Below, piece after piece: positions 45,877 through 54,937 of a stretch of DNA of 64,000 nucleotides. This DNA comes from Prevotella sp. (GTDB taxonomy: Bacteria > Bacteroidota > Bacteroidia > Bacteroidales > Dysgonomonadaceae). Both the position numbers and the translations under genes were made by a program. How positions within the stretch are numbered: position 1 is the first letter of the stretch; each line of letters begins with the position of its first letter. The notes beneath the pieces were generated by a model. That model searched no databases, had not been told where the DNA came from, and saw only the letters and a list, made by a program, of their open reading frames with translations. The DNA lies in NCBI GenBank assembly GCA_031285625.1, contig JAITVV010000036.1, positions 22,079 through 86,078 of the forward strand. Reading direction: 5' to 3'.

Positions 45877-46791
45877 TTATTGTTTGATTTTGAAATCCTT
45901 TGTATATGTAATCCTATTTTCGCTATCTATTAAAAATCCTTTTATATTATAATCTTGTGACAACAATTCGACCTTTTCCAAAAATCTTTCAAGAGATTCA
46001 TTAAATAATGCAGTAGATATAATATCACCTGTCATGCAATTATCACTAATTATCCCTACCTGCTTATTTATGGATGGAAATCCTGTAATAGGGTTTAATA
46101 TATGACCGTATTCTTTCCCTTCTATATTTACATACGTTTTGGCTTGCGAAGAAGTGGAATAGGCTTGATTGGCAATATCCAATTTAAATAACAATTCCTC
46201 ATTCCGGGGATGCCTTACCATGACCTGCCACGAAGGGTGTGATTCATTGTTAATTGCTCTGATTGTACTTCCTCCTGCATTGATTATTGCATCTGTTATC
46301 CCTAATTCATTCAACTTATCTACCAGCTTGTCTACAGCATATGCTTTTATAAATGAGCCTGTAATAATTTCCTGTCCTTTTCCTATTTTTACCTGATTTC
46401 CTTTTATCTCAATATTCTTATAGTTGACCAGCTTTCTGGTTTCTTCTATATCCTTATTTGATGGTATTTGTTTTTGCTCATCTTTATAAAAACCCCATAA
46501 CCTGATAAGTGGCATAATGGTGATATCATAAGTTCCATCAAAAAAATCTGACAATCTGATTACTTCATTCAATAGATGGATAGTTTGATCATCAACCTTT
46601 ACAAAGCCTCCGCTTCCTTGATTAATAAGATCGATATAAGATCCGGACTTATATGAGTTGTATTTTTTATCAATGTCTTCGAGCACCGCAAACAGTTCAT
46701 CAAATATATCATCTTCATAGAAGGCTGATAATTTGATCTTTATATGCGCATGAAATAAAAATCTTGTTTGGGCCTTGTATATTAAGTCCAT
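45877..46791 (-). CDS. apbE: ApbE-like FAD:protein FMN transferase
   Basis: 304-residue flavin transferase that attaches FMN to a Thr of proteins such as RnfG, RnfD or NqrB/C. Motifs: YNSYKSGSYIDLIN, TYDITIMPLIRLWGF, a variant ITGSFIKAYAVDKL, NAGGSTIRA, HILNPITGFP near 234, and NCMTGDIISTALF near 250 with the metal-binding Asp. No signal peptide or lipobox is seen at the start chosen, unlike most ApbE proteins, so it may act inside the cell or be anchored through a partner. No obvious flavinylation target is seen in the cluster. Confidence 0.85.
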   Translation of the reverse strand: MDLIYKAQTRFLFHAHIKIKLSAFYEDDIFDELFAVLEDIDKKYNSYKSGSYIDLINQGSGGFVKVDDQTIHLLNEVIRLSDFFDGTYDITIMPLIRLWGFYKDEQKQIPSNKDIEETRKLVNYKNIEIKGNQVKIGKGQEIITGSFIKAYAVDKLVDKLNELGITDAIINAGGSTIRAINNESHPSWQVMVRHPRNEELLFKLDIANQAYSTSSQAKTYVNIEGKEYGHILNPITGFPSINKQVGIISDNCMTGDIISTALFNESLERFLEKVELLSQDYNIKGFLIDSENRITYTKDFKIKQ

Positions 46792-46802
46792 GACAACTAT
46801 TT

Positions 46803-47222
46803 TTATTCGGTTCCTGAAGATTCTTCCGGTGTTGCTTTTTCTATCACGGTTTGTTTTTCTTCTACTTTTACCGGTTCCTCCGCAGGTTTACTTTCTGCTT
46901 TCTTTTCCACTACAGGCACAGGCGTTTTAGATGTCTCTGCCGGAGTTTTTGGTTTAGGCTGAGGTGCAGCCTTTTTGTTATTGGTAGATTTGGGTGGTAC
47001 AACCTCTTTAGGCTCCACTTTTGAAGAATCTGCTTCTGTCGGATTCTCATTTATGGAAGGCGCGTTTACCGGTTGCTGTTCTATTTCTTTATTGTTGTTT
47101 TCTTTTTCTTCTTTGGCTTTTTCTTCAATGTTGGCTGCATTCACCTTATAGCCCCAAATAATTAACAAAATTCCAAATAAAAAAAGACCAACTTTCTTTA
47201 ATACCTGAATAATATTATTCAT
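46803..47222 (-). CDS. Membrane-anchored Pro/Lys/Glu-rich low-complexity protein
   Basis: 139 residues from the ATG at 47222 (MNNIIQVL). One N-terminal hydrophobic helix (VGLFLFGILLIIWGYKVNAA), then a disordered tail rich in Pro, Lys, Glu, Val and Thr up to the stop. It resembles the proline-rich spacer of TonB-like proteins but has no C-terminal domain. It is the first gene of the apbE-rnfC-rnfD unit; the gap to apbE is 11 bp. Function unknown. Confidence 0.6.
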   Translation of the reverse strand: MNNIIQVLKKVGLFLFGILLIIWGYKVNAANIEEKAKEEKENNNKEIEQQPVNAPSINENPTEADSSKVEPKEVVPPKSTNNKKAAPQPKPKTPAETSKTPVPVVEKKAESKPAEEPVKVEEKQTVIEKATPEESSGTE

Positions 47223-47246
47223 ATCTTTAATAGATTGTAACGAATA

Positions 47247-47254
47247 CAAATGTA
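47247..47254 (-). promoter_or_regulatory. -7 box of the Rnf-like cluster
   Basis: On the minus strand TACATTTG fits the -7 consensus 24 nt before the ATG at 47222. No -33 box at the expected spacing. Confidence 0.5.
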
Positions 47255-47299
47255 AAATATAAGTCTGATCTAATAAAAAAGATTAACTATTTATAGCAT

Positions 47300-47320
47300 T
47301 TATCAGATTAGTCCTGATAA
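47300..47320. promoter_or_regulatory. Inverted repeat in the divergent control region
   Basis: TTATCAG-ATTAGTC-CTGATAA lies between the promoters of two divergent units and just upstream of the -7 box of the plus-strand gene. A possible operator; no regulator known. Confidence 0.4.
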
Positions 47321-47334
47321 ATAGAAAAAAATTG

Positions 47335-47342
47335 TACTTTTG
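47335..47342 (+). promoter_or_regulatory. -7 box of the 47362 gene
   Basis: TACTTTTG, 19 nt before the ATG at 47362. It shows that an in-frame start at 47332 is upstream of transcription. Confidence 0.55.
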
Positions 47343-47361
47343 TGACGCAAAAATTACGACT

Positions 47362-47883
47362 ATGAGGAAAATTTTAATTTTAACAATTTTGTGTATTTGT
47401 GGTTTGACAGAGGCTTTTGCTATTTCACAGCCTAAGGATAACCCGAATAAATTGGTATTATCCGGCTTTTTATTGAAAGATACAAAAATCGGACACGTAA
47501 CTTCGGATATAAGCAATTTTATATTTCGAAGAAAAAACGGATATTTATGGCCTGTAACTAAAGTCCTTTTTTCGAAAGATAAAGAAGCTTTAACTTTGGA
47601 TATAACAGCAATAGACAATGAATGGAACAAGCTTCAGGAACCCGGCGAAAAAACATATGGTTATTTCATTATGAGTAATCGTATTTTTATTATTTCATCA
47701 AAAGAAAATGAGCAAATAGATTTTACTGAATATTTTGAACCCGTAGAAGATAGCGAACGTACTTTCGCTAGTTCTGAGTCAAAAAAAGTTATTAAAAACC
47801 CTAAGTGGATATATGTGATTGATGCAGAATGCACTTTCCCTAAGCAGCTAAAATCTACTAATATAGAAGTTCTGGGCCGATGA
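47362..47883 (+). CDS. Hypothetical exported protein
   Basis: 173-residue protein of unknown function. Signal peptide to about 20 (GLTEAFAIS). The mature part is mixed and beta-rich (NFIFRRKNGYLWPVTKVLF, KTYGYFIMSNRIFIISS) with an acidic patch (EYFEPVEDSER) and one Cys near the end. The start is the ATG at 47362, fixed by the promoter position. Monocistronic, with a terminator after it. Confidence 0.65.
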   Translation: MRKILILTILCICGLTEAFAISQPKDNPNKLVLSGFLLKDTKIGHVTSDISNFIFRRKNGYLWPVTKVLFSKDKEALTLDITAIDNEWNKLQEPGEKTYGYFIMSNRIFIISSKENEQIDFTEYFEPVEDSERTFASSESKKVIKNPKWIYVIDAECTFPKQLKSTNIEVLGR

Positions 47884-47905
47884 TACTGTGCCTCTAAACC
47901 ATACT

Positions 47906-47947
47906 TATTCTTCTTCTGTTTAACGAAATGGAAGAAGAATACTTTTT
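47906..47947 (+). terminator. Terminator after the 47362 gene
   Basis: Arms TATTCTTCTTC and GAAGAAGAATA around a 13-nt loop, then CTTTTT. Confidence 0.7.
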
Positions 47948-47967
47948 AACCCAAAATCTTAACCTTT

Positions 47968-49842
47968 ATGTTCATGAAAACCAATTTCAGCTTCCTTTTT
48001 TTATTTTCTTTCCTTTTATTTTATGGATGTGCACAAGTTGATGCTCCGAAACCTTATGGTGTAATACCTTCTACAGATCAGGTAAACTGGCAGCAGATGG
48101 AATATTATATGTTTGTACACTTCGGTCCTAATACATTTACTAATGTGGAATGGGGAGATGGAAAGGAGGATCCGAAAGTATTTAATCCTACAGATGTGGA
48201 TTGCCGTCAGTGGGCAGCTACAGCCAAGGCTGCGGGGATGAAGGGAATCATAATCACAGCAAAGCATCACGATGGTTTTTGTTTGTGGCCGAGCAAATAC
48301 AGTACACATACTGTAAGGGAAAGCTTGTGGAAAGATGGCAAAGGAGATATACTTAAAGAATTGTCAGAAGCCTGTCGTGAATACGGATTGAAGTTTGGGG
48401 TCTATCTTTCCCCATGGGATCAGAACCATCCGCAATATGGAACTCCTGAATATAATCAGGTATTTTCAAATACATTAGATGAGGTACTTTCCGGATACGG
48501 AGAAGTATTTGAACAGTGGTTTGACGGAGCAAACGGAGAAGGTAAAGATGGTAAAAAGCAAGTTTATGATTGGGATTTGTTTCATAATACAGTATACAGG
48601 AATCAACCTCATGCTATAATCTTTAGTGATGTTGGCCCTGGTTGCCGATGGATGGGTAATGAGCGTGGTGTTGCCGGAGAAACAAACTGGTCGACACTAA
48701 ATATAAAAGGTTTTGGCCCGGGACATGATGCCCCTCCGGTTGAGGTTTTAAATGCAGGTGTACAAGGTGGTGAGGCGTGGGTTCCTGCCGAAACGGATGT
48801 TTCTATCCGTCCGGGATGGTTTTACAGTCCTGCTACAGATGATAAAGTAAAGTCAGTGGATAAATTGATGGATATTTATTATACTTCTATTGGACGTAAC
48901 TCAAATTTGTTATTGAATGTACCTCCTGACCGCAGAGGACGGATTCATCCAACTGATTCTACCCGCCTGATGGAATTCCGGAAAGCTGTTGATGAATCTT
49001 TTGCAAATGACCTGATTGATGGTGCAAACATAACTGCAAGCAATATAAGGGGCAATTCAACAAAATTCTCAGAAGCAAATTTACTGGATGATAATTACGA
49101 TACATATTGGACAACAGAAGATAATGATTTAACTCCTTCTCTAGAAATAGATTTGAAACAGAAGCAGAATTTTAACAGATTGCTCTTACAGGAATATATT
49201 CCTCTGGGGCAACGAGTTTCTTCATTTGAAGTGAAATATTGGGATGATACCAAAAATGATTGGGCTGATCTGACAAAAGCAACAACTATAGGTTATAAGC
49301 GTATACTGCGCTTCCCAACAATATCTACACAGAAACTTAAAGTTAGCTTTACAGGATTAGCTTGTCCGGTAATCAGTAAAGTCAGTATTTATAATGCTCC
49401 GGAGCAATTCTCAGGGGTAGAAAGTGCAAATACAGACCTTAAATTCATAAATTCATCTAAGTGGAAACTTATTTCACCAACGGCGGATTTATCAAAGATT
49501 ACAGATAATGATAATACTACATATCTGGAGATAGATAAAAATATACCGTTAGTGGTAGATATGGGAGAAGTGTTTAAGGTGAAAGGTTTTTCGTATGTTC
49601 CTCTTAACAAAGTGCAATCTTCAAACATCTTAAGATATAATATATATGTAAGTGAAAATGGTAAAGACTGGAAACAAGTGAAGAATAATGCAATATTTAA
49701 TAATATCGCCAATAATCCGGTTGTGCAGGATATTACTTTATTTGCGGATAATCCCGAGAGCGTACGTTATTTAAAATTAGAACCGATAGAGATTGCCGAT
49801 TCAGGAAACAAATATTTTGTAGCAGGAATAAAAGTCTTTTAA
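47968..49842 (+). CDS. GH29 alpha-L-fucosidase with discoidin-like domains, lipoprotein
   Basis: 624-residue lipoprotein (lipid Cys about 21, FYGC) that should release L-fucose from host or plant glycans at the periplasm or surface. Catalytic domain about 30-345: YYMFVHFGPNTFTN, KHHDGFCLW, and the nucleophile Asp186 in QWFDGANGEG; a Lys/Asn-rich GRNSNLLLNVPPDRRGRI follows. Then an F5/8 type C-like region (about 350-470, SNIRGNSTKFSEANLLDD) and a second one (about 500-620). The acid/base residue was not located by eye. The start may be 47968 or the ATG at 47974. Confidence 0.9.
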   Translation: MFMKTNFSFLFLFSFLLFYGCAQVDAPKPYGVIPSTDQVNWQQMEYYMFVHFGPNTFTNVEWGDGKEDPKVFNPTDVDCRQWAATAKAAGMKGIIITAKHHDGFCLWPSKYSTHTVRESLWKDGKGDILKELSEACREYGLKFGVYLSPWDQNHPQYGTPEYNQVFSNTLDEVLSGYGEVFEQWFDGANGEGKDGKKQVYDWDLFHNTVYRNQPHAIIFSDVGPGCRWMGNERGVAGETNWSTLNIKGFGPGHDAPPVEVLNAGVQGGEAWVPAETDVSIRPGWFYSPATDDKVKSVDKLMDIYYTSIGRNSNLLLNVPPDRRGRIHPTDSTRLMEFRKAVDESFANDLIDGANITASNIRGNSTKFSEANLLDDNYDTYWTTEDNDLTPSLEIDLKQKQNFNRLLLQEYIPLGQRVSSFEVKYWDDTKNDWADLTKATTIGYKRILRFPTISTQKLKVSFTGLACPVISKVSIYNAPEQFSGVESANTDLKFINSSKWKLISPTADLSKITDNDNTTYLEIDKNIPLVVDMGEVFKVKGFSYVPLNKVQSSNILRYNIYVSENGKDWKQVKNNAIFNNIANNPVVQDITLFADNPESVRYLKLEPIEIADSGNKYFVAGIKVF

Positions 49843-49870
49843 TTATCTTTATAGCCCAAATAATTTAAAA

Positions 49871-50437
49871 ATGAAGAAAATATTTTGTTCCTTACTCTTT
49901 ATTTTATTTTTGGTAAGTTGTAGCAGCGACAGTGACGAGATCGATGATATCTTAACTGTAGTTACTGTAGATTTATCGGATTTTACAGTATATGCCGGCT
50001 CTGCCCATGGTGGAGTAGAGGTGCAGTTTAATGATTTGAAGCGTACAGAATTAGCACAACGTTTTTTTGGAAGCAGATATAATTATAATTTATACGGAGA
50101 AATTGAAATTCAGTTTAATGATAATATGCTGACTTTTGTAGATTCGACTGGAACGAGAAAAATTGTTTCTAATTTTGAGTTTAAGGGTGATTCGCTATTT
50201 ATAAATAAATCTGACGGAACAAAAGTCTTTGTTGCTCTGGGTACTCTTGATAACCTTTACAGGCTGCAAGGATTGTCGCGTTATCGCCTTACTGAGGAAA
50301 AAGATACCATTCGGGTATTTAATGAGGTCCTTAGTCTGGACAAGATGCTTCAGGTAAGAGGACTTACCAGCCTGAAGGATATGACTGATCCTACTGATAC
50401 AATTGTATGGTGTAATGCTACTTATTTATTCAAATAA
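49871..50437 (+). CDS. Hypothetical lipoprotein, paralog A
   Basis: 188-residue lipoprotein (SLLFILFLVSC, Cys about 17). The mature part is beta-rich and shares FTVYAGSAHG, GDSLFIN and TDTIVWCNATYLF with the next gene (FNVYAGSATG, VDSLLYI and DTIMWVTRVSYF), so the two are paralogs. No known family. 28 bp after the fucosidase and 15 bp before its paralog, so it belongs to a three-gene unit and may bind or stabilise glycans or partner proteins. Confidence 0.65.
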   Translation: MKKIFCSLLFILFLVSCSSDSDEIDDILTVVTVDLSDFTVYAGSAHGGVEVQFNDLKRTELAQRFFGSRYNYNLYGEIEIQFNDNMLTFVDSTGTRKIVSNFEFKGDSLFINKSDGTKVFVALGTLDNLYRLQGLSRYRLTEEKDTIRVFNEVLSLDKMLQVRGLTSLKDMTDPTDTIVWCNATYLFK

Positions 50438-50452
50438 TATTTCTGAAATAAG

Positions 50453-50986
50453 ATGAACTGTTTAAAATATATATTCTTTGTTACATTAGCTTTATTTGTA
50501 TCTTGTAGCGATGACAATAAGATAGATAACATCCGGTATTATCAGTCTGAGGTCATCGATTTTAATGTCTATGCAGGATCTGCAACCGGAGCAAATAAGA
50601 TCGTAACAAACAGATTTGATTCTACAACAGTTTTTATAAGCCTCTTTGAACTATATACTACAGATGCAACAATCCTGTTTGATGAGGGTACAGTTTTTAT
50701 AAACCAGGGTATTATAAGAGAGCGTAGTGAATACAGATTTGTGGATAGCTTATTATATATTTCTACCGGAGGGGTAGAGCAATATTATGGACGGGGTAAT
50801 GAGAAAAACCTGAGAGTAAGGCAGCATTATGTGGGCTATAAAAGTACAGGAAATACAATAACTTTATTTCAGGGGCCTGCAAAAGACCTTATTACTCTGG
50901 AAGATGCTATTAAAAGTGCACAAAAGACAAAGGTACCTGTAGGAGATACCATTATGTGGGTGACGAGGGTATCATACTTTCAGTAA
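50453..50986 (+). CDS. Hypothetical lipoprotein, paralog B
   Basis: 177-residue lipoprotein (TLALFVSC, Cys about 18), a paralog of the preceding gene. Same architecture: acidic post-Cys stretch, then beta strands with the shared motifs noted there. No enzyme motif. Followed by a strong terminator that closes the fucosidase unit. Confidence 0.65.
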   Translation: MNCLKYIFFVTLALFVSCSDDNKIDNIRYYQSEVIDFNVYAGSATGANKIVTNRFDSTTVFISLFELYTTDATILFDEGTVFINQGIIRERSEYRFVDSLLYISTGGVEQYYGRGNEKNLRVRQHYVGYKSTGNTITLFQGPAKDLITLEDAIKSAQKTKVPVGDTIMWVTRVSYFQ

Positions 50987-51006
50987 ATTATTAATACAAA
51001 TATTTG

Positions 51007-51030
51007 AGGCTTGCTATATGCAAGCCTTTT
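51007..51030 (+). terminator. Terminator of the fucosidase/lipoprotein unit
   Basis: Perfect 8-bp arms AGGCTTGC and GCAAGCCT around TATAT, then TTT. Confidence 0.8.
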
Positions 51031-51059
51031 CATTTTAAAGTGTTTTCAATAAAAATACG

Positions 51060-51067
51060 TACCTTTG
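51060..51067 (+). promoter_or_regulatory. -7 box of der
   Basis: TACCTTTG followed by C; the der ATG is 116 nt downstream, so the transcript has a long leader containing the palindromic element. Confidence 0.55.
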
Positions 51068-51159
51068 CACAAAATTACAATACAATAAGTGAAAGGAAGT
51101 ATTTAATGATATATTAATCAGAACTACTTGTTGTATTCAATCCTAACAAAGTAACAAAC

Positions 51160-51179
51160 AGGTCTGAGACCTTATAATT
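51160..51179 (+). repeat. Palindromic leader element, copy 2 (before der)
   Basis: AGGTCTGAGACCTTATAATT, identical over 20 nt to the element at 9221, ending 4 nt before the der ATG. It lies in the 5' leader about 93 nt after the -7 box. Confidence 0.65.
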
Positions 51180-51183
51180 AATT

Positions 51184-52497
51184 ATGGGAAATTTAGTAGC
51201 TATAGTAGGACGCCCCAATGTGGGTAAGTCGACCCTGTTTAATCGATTGACTGAGAGTCGTCAGGCTATAGTCGATGAAACCTCGGGAACAACACGTGAC
51301 CGCCAATATGGAAAGGTAGAATGGGGAGGGCAGGAGTTCTCTCTTGTAGATACAGGCGGATGGGTTGTTAATTCTGATGATGTTTTTGAAAGTGAAATAA
51401 ATAAGCAAGTATCGATTGCTATTGAGGAAGCCGATGTTATCCTTTTCATGGTAGACGTGATGAATGGCCTTACCGATCTGGATTCATCCGTGGCAAATAT
51501 GTTGCGCCGTTCGAAGAAACCGATTATCCTGGTTTCGAATAAGGCTGATAACTTCAATCTTCATGCGCAGTCTGCAGAATTTTATGCATTGGGCTTGAGC
51601 GACCCTATCAATATCTCCGCTATCAATGGTTCCGGAACGGGCGATTTGCTAGATCTTATTATATCCAAGTTTACAAAGAAAAGCGAAGATGAAGTATTGG
51701 AGGAGATTCCACGTATTGCTATTGTTGGTAGACCTAACGCCGGTAAATCCTCTATGGTAAACGCATTGATGGATGAGGAACGTAACATTGTAACTAATAT
51801 AGCAGGTACTACCCGTGATTCTATTTACACTCGTTTTGATAAGTTCAATATGGATTTTTATCTGGTTGATACTGCCGGTATACGCAAGAAAGGTAAGGTT
51901 ACTGAAGACTTGGAATATTATTCGGTGATTCGTTCTATAAAAGCTATCGAGAACTCGGATGTTTGTGTATTGATGCTTGATGCTACTCAGGGGATCGAGA
52001 GCCAGGATATGAATATTTTTTCATTGATCCAGAAAAATCGTAAAGGCCTTGTTGTATGCGTTAATAAATGGGATCTGGTAGAGAATAAAGAGCAAATTGT
52101 TATTAAAACATTTGAGAATGCTATTCGTCAGCGTTTAGCCCCATTTACTGATTTTCCGATCATCTTTGCTTCGGCAATGACAAAACAGCGTATTCTGAAA
52201 GTTTTGGAGACTGCTAAGGAAGTTTATGAGCGCAGAAAAACTAAAATACCGACTCATAAACTGAATGAAGTATTACTCCCAATAATAGAACATACTCCGC
52301 CTCCGGCTAATAAGGGAAAATATATTAAAATAAAGTATGTAACGCAGATACCTCATACCCAGGTACCGTCGTTTGTCTTTTTCTGTAACCTTCCTCAATG
52401 GATAAAAGATCCATATAAACGCTTCTTGGAAAATCGTATCCGTGATAACTGGGATTTATCGGGTACACCGATAAATATTATTGTTAGAGAAAAATAA
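51184..52497 (+). CDS. der: Ribosome assembly GTPase Der (EngA)
   Basis: Essential GTPase in 50S subunit maturation. The 437 residues have two tandem G domains with Walker A motifs [10 protein letters not shown] near 8 and [10 protein letters not shown] near 181, and DTGGW, DTAGI, NKAD and NKWD switch/G4 motifs, followed by a KH-like C-terminal domain. Standard length. The leader carries the shared palindromic element. Confidence 0.97.
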   Translation: MGNLVAIVGRPNVGKSTLFNRLTESRQAIVDETSGTTRDRQYGKVEWGGQEFSLVDTGGWVVNSDDVFESEINKQVSIAIEEADVILFMVDVMNGLTDLDSSVANMLRRSKKPIILVSNKADNFNLHAQSAEFYALGLSDPINISAINGSGTGDLLDLIISKFTKKSEDEVLEEIPRIAIVGRPNAGKSSMVNALMDEERNIVTNIAGTTRDSIYTRFDKFNMDFYLVDTAGIRKKGKVTEDLEYYSVIRSIKAIENSDVCVLMLDATQGIESQDMNIFSLIQKNRKGLVVCVNKWDLVENKEQIVIKTFENAIRQRLAPFTDFPIIFASAMTKQRILKVLETAKEVYERRKTKIPTHKLNEVLLPIIEHTPPPANKGKYIKIKYVTQIPHTQVPSFVFFCNLPQWIKDPYKRFLENRIRDNWDLSGTPINIIVREK

Positions 52498-52515
52498 GCA
52501 GTTTAAAATAACTAA

Positions 52516-52544
52516 AAAAGGATTCCATCTATTGGAATCCTTTT
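52516..52544. terminator. Bidirectional terminator after der
   Basis: Arms AAAAGGATTCC and GGAATCCTTTT with a 7-nt loop, between der and the convergent gene remnant. Confidence 0.8.
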
Positions 52545-52564
52545 GTTTATAGAGTATATTTGAT

Positions 52565-52929
52565 TTAGAATTCGATATCATCAGCAATATTGCCTCCTGA
52601 TCCTTGGCATACTTTTCCGTATACTCCTTCATTTTCTTGTCCAGCAAATTACCCCATTTGGTCATTTCCTCAATGTTGTTTCCATCTTGTTCTGCATAAT
52701 ACATTGCAACTTTACTGATGGCTCCAACATTAATACCATATTTCTCAAGGGCTTGTTGAGCACCATCTATACCATACTCATATGCAGTATTCATTTCCGC
52801 CTGGATATCAATGAAAAACTCCCTGTCAGCTTTCATCTTTTCTATCATCGCATTTGCTTTTTCCGGAAGATCAGCCGGTTGCAGGCTTGCTCCAAGTGTG
52901 TTAGTTTTATAAGTGTATATCTGAAACAA
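52565..52929 (-). pseudogene. Damaged remnant of a helical envelope protein gene
   Basis: A minus-strand frame beginning only with a TTG near 52929 encodes a helical segment (ADLPEKANAMIEKMKADREFF, then AYEYGIDGAQQALEKYGI and KWGNLLDKKMKEYTEKYAKDQ) with no signal peptide or good start. At its C-terminus the open frame runs through the terminator into der to 52456, whereas the neighbouring frame gives GSGGNIADDIEF and a TAA at 52565-52567, before the terminator. This suggests a single-base frameshift near the end plus loss of the 5' end. The parent family was not recognised. Confidence 0.5.
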
Positions 52930-53041
52930 ATATATAAAAATAATGATATTTATGAATGTATAGATATCATATTTTTGTGTTTAAAGAACGTGTTTTTTAG
53001 AATATTGATAACAGTATAATATAATGAACCTAATATTTTAG

Positions 53042-53049
53042 TACTTTTG
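53042..53049 (+). promoter_or_regulatory. -7 box of smpB
   Basis: TACTTTTG, 26 nt before the ATG. Confidence 0.55.
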
Positions 53050-53075
53050 TTGGTTCGAATAAGATATATGTAGTT

Positions 53076-53528
53076 ATGAATCAGTCAAGCATCAATATAA
53101 AAAACAAGCGGGCAAGTTTCGATTACGAGTTTATTGAAACATTTACGGCCGGAATTGTTCTTACCGGAACAGAAATAAAGTCTATTCGCCTAGGCAAAGC
53201 CAGCCTGGTGGATACTTTCTGTATATTCGAGAAGAATGAATTATGGGTACGTAATATGTATATTTCCGAATATTTTTATGGCTCATATAATAATCATGCC
53301 GCACGTCGTGACCGTAAGCTTCTGCTAAATAAGAAAGAACTAAAAAAAATGCAGCGCTTGGTTAAAGAAACTGGTTATACGATTGTTCCTACCCGTATCT
53401 TCTTGAATGAACGTGGATTGGCTAAAGTAAATATAGCTGTAGCACGGGGGAAAAAGCAATATGATAAGCGCCAGTCGCTGCGTGAAAAAGATGACAAACG
53501 TGCTATGGATCGTGCTTTGAAGCAATAA
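53076..53528 (+). CDS. smpB: SsrA-binding protein SmpB
   Basis: 150-residue protein that delivers tmRNA to stalled ribosomes. Family motifs: [36 protein letters not shown] near 33, [13 protein letters not shown], and a basic C-terminal tail ([21 protein letters not shown]). Full length. The DUF6056 membrane protein gene starts 11 bp after the stop. Confidence 0.96.
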   Translation: MNQSSINIKNKRASFDYEFIETFTAGIVLTGTEIKSIRLGKASLVDTFCIFEKNELWVRNMYISEYFYGSYNNHAARRDRKLLLNKKELKKMQRLVKETGYTIVPTRIFLNERGLAKVNIAVARGKKQYDKRQSLREKDDKRAMDRALKQ

Positions 53529-53539
53529 TTTATTTTAGG

Positions 53540-54910
53540 ATGTCGCAAATCAAAGAATTTATTTCACAGCAGAAATATATTATTCTGATCTCTATATTCC
53601 TATTTCTAGGTATATATGGACTGAATCATTATTTCCCCATTACCTTGGACGACTGGAGATACAGTACGCTGGCTGATGGTTCGAGGGTAAGTAATCTGTG
53701 GGAGATATTTGAATATCAGTACGATCATTATTTTACATGGGGAGGCCGTTCTATTGTACATGCCATTGCACAGATAATGCTGGCTGCGGGCATCTTTTGG
53801 GGAGATGTTATGAACAGTATCGGATATATAGCGCTGGTAGTTACCATTTATTATATTGCGAATAAAGGGAATAGTCGCAATATTCCTCTTTTTATAGGAA
53901 TCAATCTTTTAATATGGTTTCTGATTCCTGCATTGATAGAAAATCTATTCTGGATCACAGGGAGTGCCAACTATATGTGGGGTACTTTACTTATTTTACT
54001 TTTCATCTCCTTCTATTGTTCTGCTTTCATATCAGGTCAGTCTAAAGACGGAGGAGTGAAAAGAGCAGGAGTGTTTTTACTTGGTATAATTGCCGGTTGG
54101 ACGAATGAAAATATGGCTGTAGCTATGATATTCTTTGTAATATGCCTCATATTACTTATGAAGAAAGAAAAGCAAAAGCTTCCTCAATGGATGATTTTCG
54201 GACTGGTAGGGGCTATTATCGGCTGTGCTATTATGTTACTGGCTCCGGGAAATTATATACGCAACCAAAGCGAAATGGTGAACATGGCTGCTGAGGGAGC
54301 CGAACCTGTTTATATGTTCTACTTTTATCGATTTACCAGTATACTGAAGGTGGCATCGTGGTATGCACTTATTCCAACAGTTCTATATATTGTTTTTCTA
54401 TTATTATATTTGAAGTTTAGAAAGAAGGGAAATAATAAAATCTTGTATCTGTCGCTTTTATTTGCAGTTACAGGCGGAGTGGCCACATTGATTATGGTTG
54501 CCGCACCTATTTTCCCTGAACGGGTATGGTTTGCCATACTTATATTTCTTTTTATAGGTATAGGGTTATTGTATGCCAATCTCGATTTCTCAGTTATTTA
54601 TATAAAAATTGCTTTTTATGCTGTTATTGGGTTTGCAACATTAGTTTTCTTATATTCCTATTGGCTTAGTCTGAACGATTTTATGCGGATACATACTATC
54701 TGGGCTGAAAGAGACCGTATTGTGAATATGGAAAAACAAAAAGGAGTTAGAGATGTTGTTATGTATGGCCGTTTCAAAGCAGCAGACTCCTGGTTTGTGA
54801 GACCTAAAACAGGAGATATTCCTTTAGACTCTATGGCGTGGATGCAAAATGCCTACGGACATTATATGGGAATAAACTCAGTTAAGATTTTTGATTCGGA
54901 AGATAAATAA
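53540..54910 (+). CDS. DUF6056 family polytopic membrane protein, paralog A
   Basis: 456-residue protein with about ten hydrophobic segments. The N-terminal loop after the first helix reads PITLDDWRYSTL and is followed by YDHYFTWGGRSIVHAI, then WITGSANYMWGTLL, IAGWTNENM and LAPGNYIRNQ. The acidic loop after helix 1 resembles GT-C membrane glycosyltransferases, so a lipid-linked sugar transfer role is plausible but not shown. Function unknown. It lies between smpB (11 bp) and metH (27 bp), and a paralog sits on the other side of metH. Confidence 0.75.
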   Translation: MSQIKEFISQQKYIILISIFLFLGIYGLNHYFPITLDDWRYSTLADGSRVSNLWEIFEYQYDHYFTWGGRSIVHAIAQIMLAAGIFWGDVMNSIGYIALVVTIYYIANKGNSRNIPLFIGINLLIWFLIPALIENLFWITGSANYMWGTLLILLFISFYCSAFISGQSKDGGVKRAGVFLLGIIAGWTNENMAVAMIFFVICLILLMKKEKQKLPQWMIFGLVGAIIGCAIMLLAPGNYIRNQSEMVNMAAEGAEPVYMFYFYRFTSILKVASWYALIPTVLYIVFLLLYLKFRKKGNNKILYLSLLFAVTGGVATLIMVAAPIFPERVWFAILIFLFIGIGLLYANLDFSVIYIKIAFYAVIGFATLVFLYSYWLSLNDFMRIHTIWAERDRIVNMEKQKGVRDVVMYGRFKAADSWFVRPKTGDIPLDSMAWMQNAYGHYMGINSVKIFDSEDK

Positions 54911-54937
54911 GGTTATTATAATAGTTATTTTAGATAG

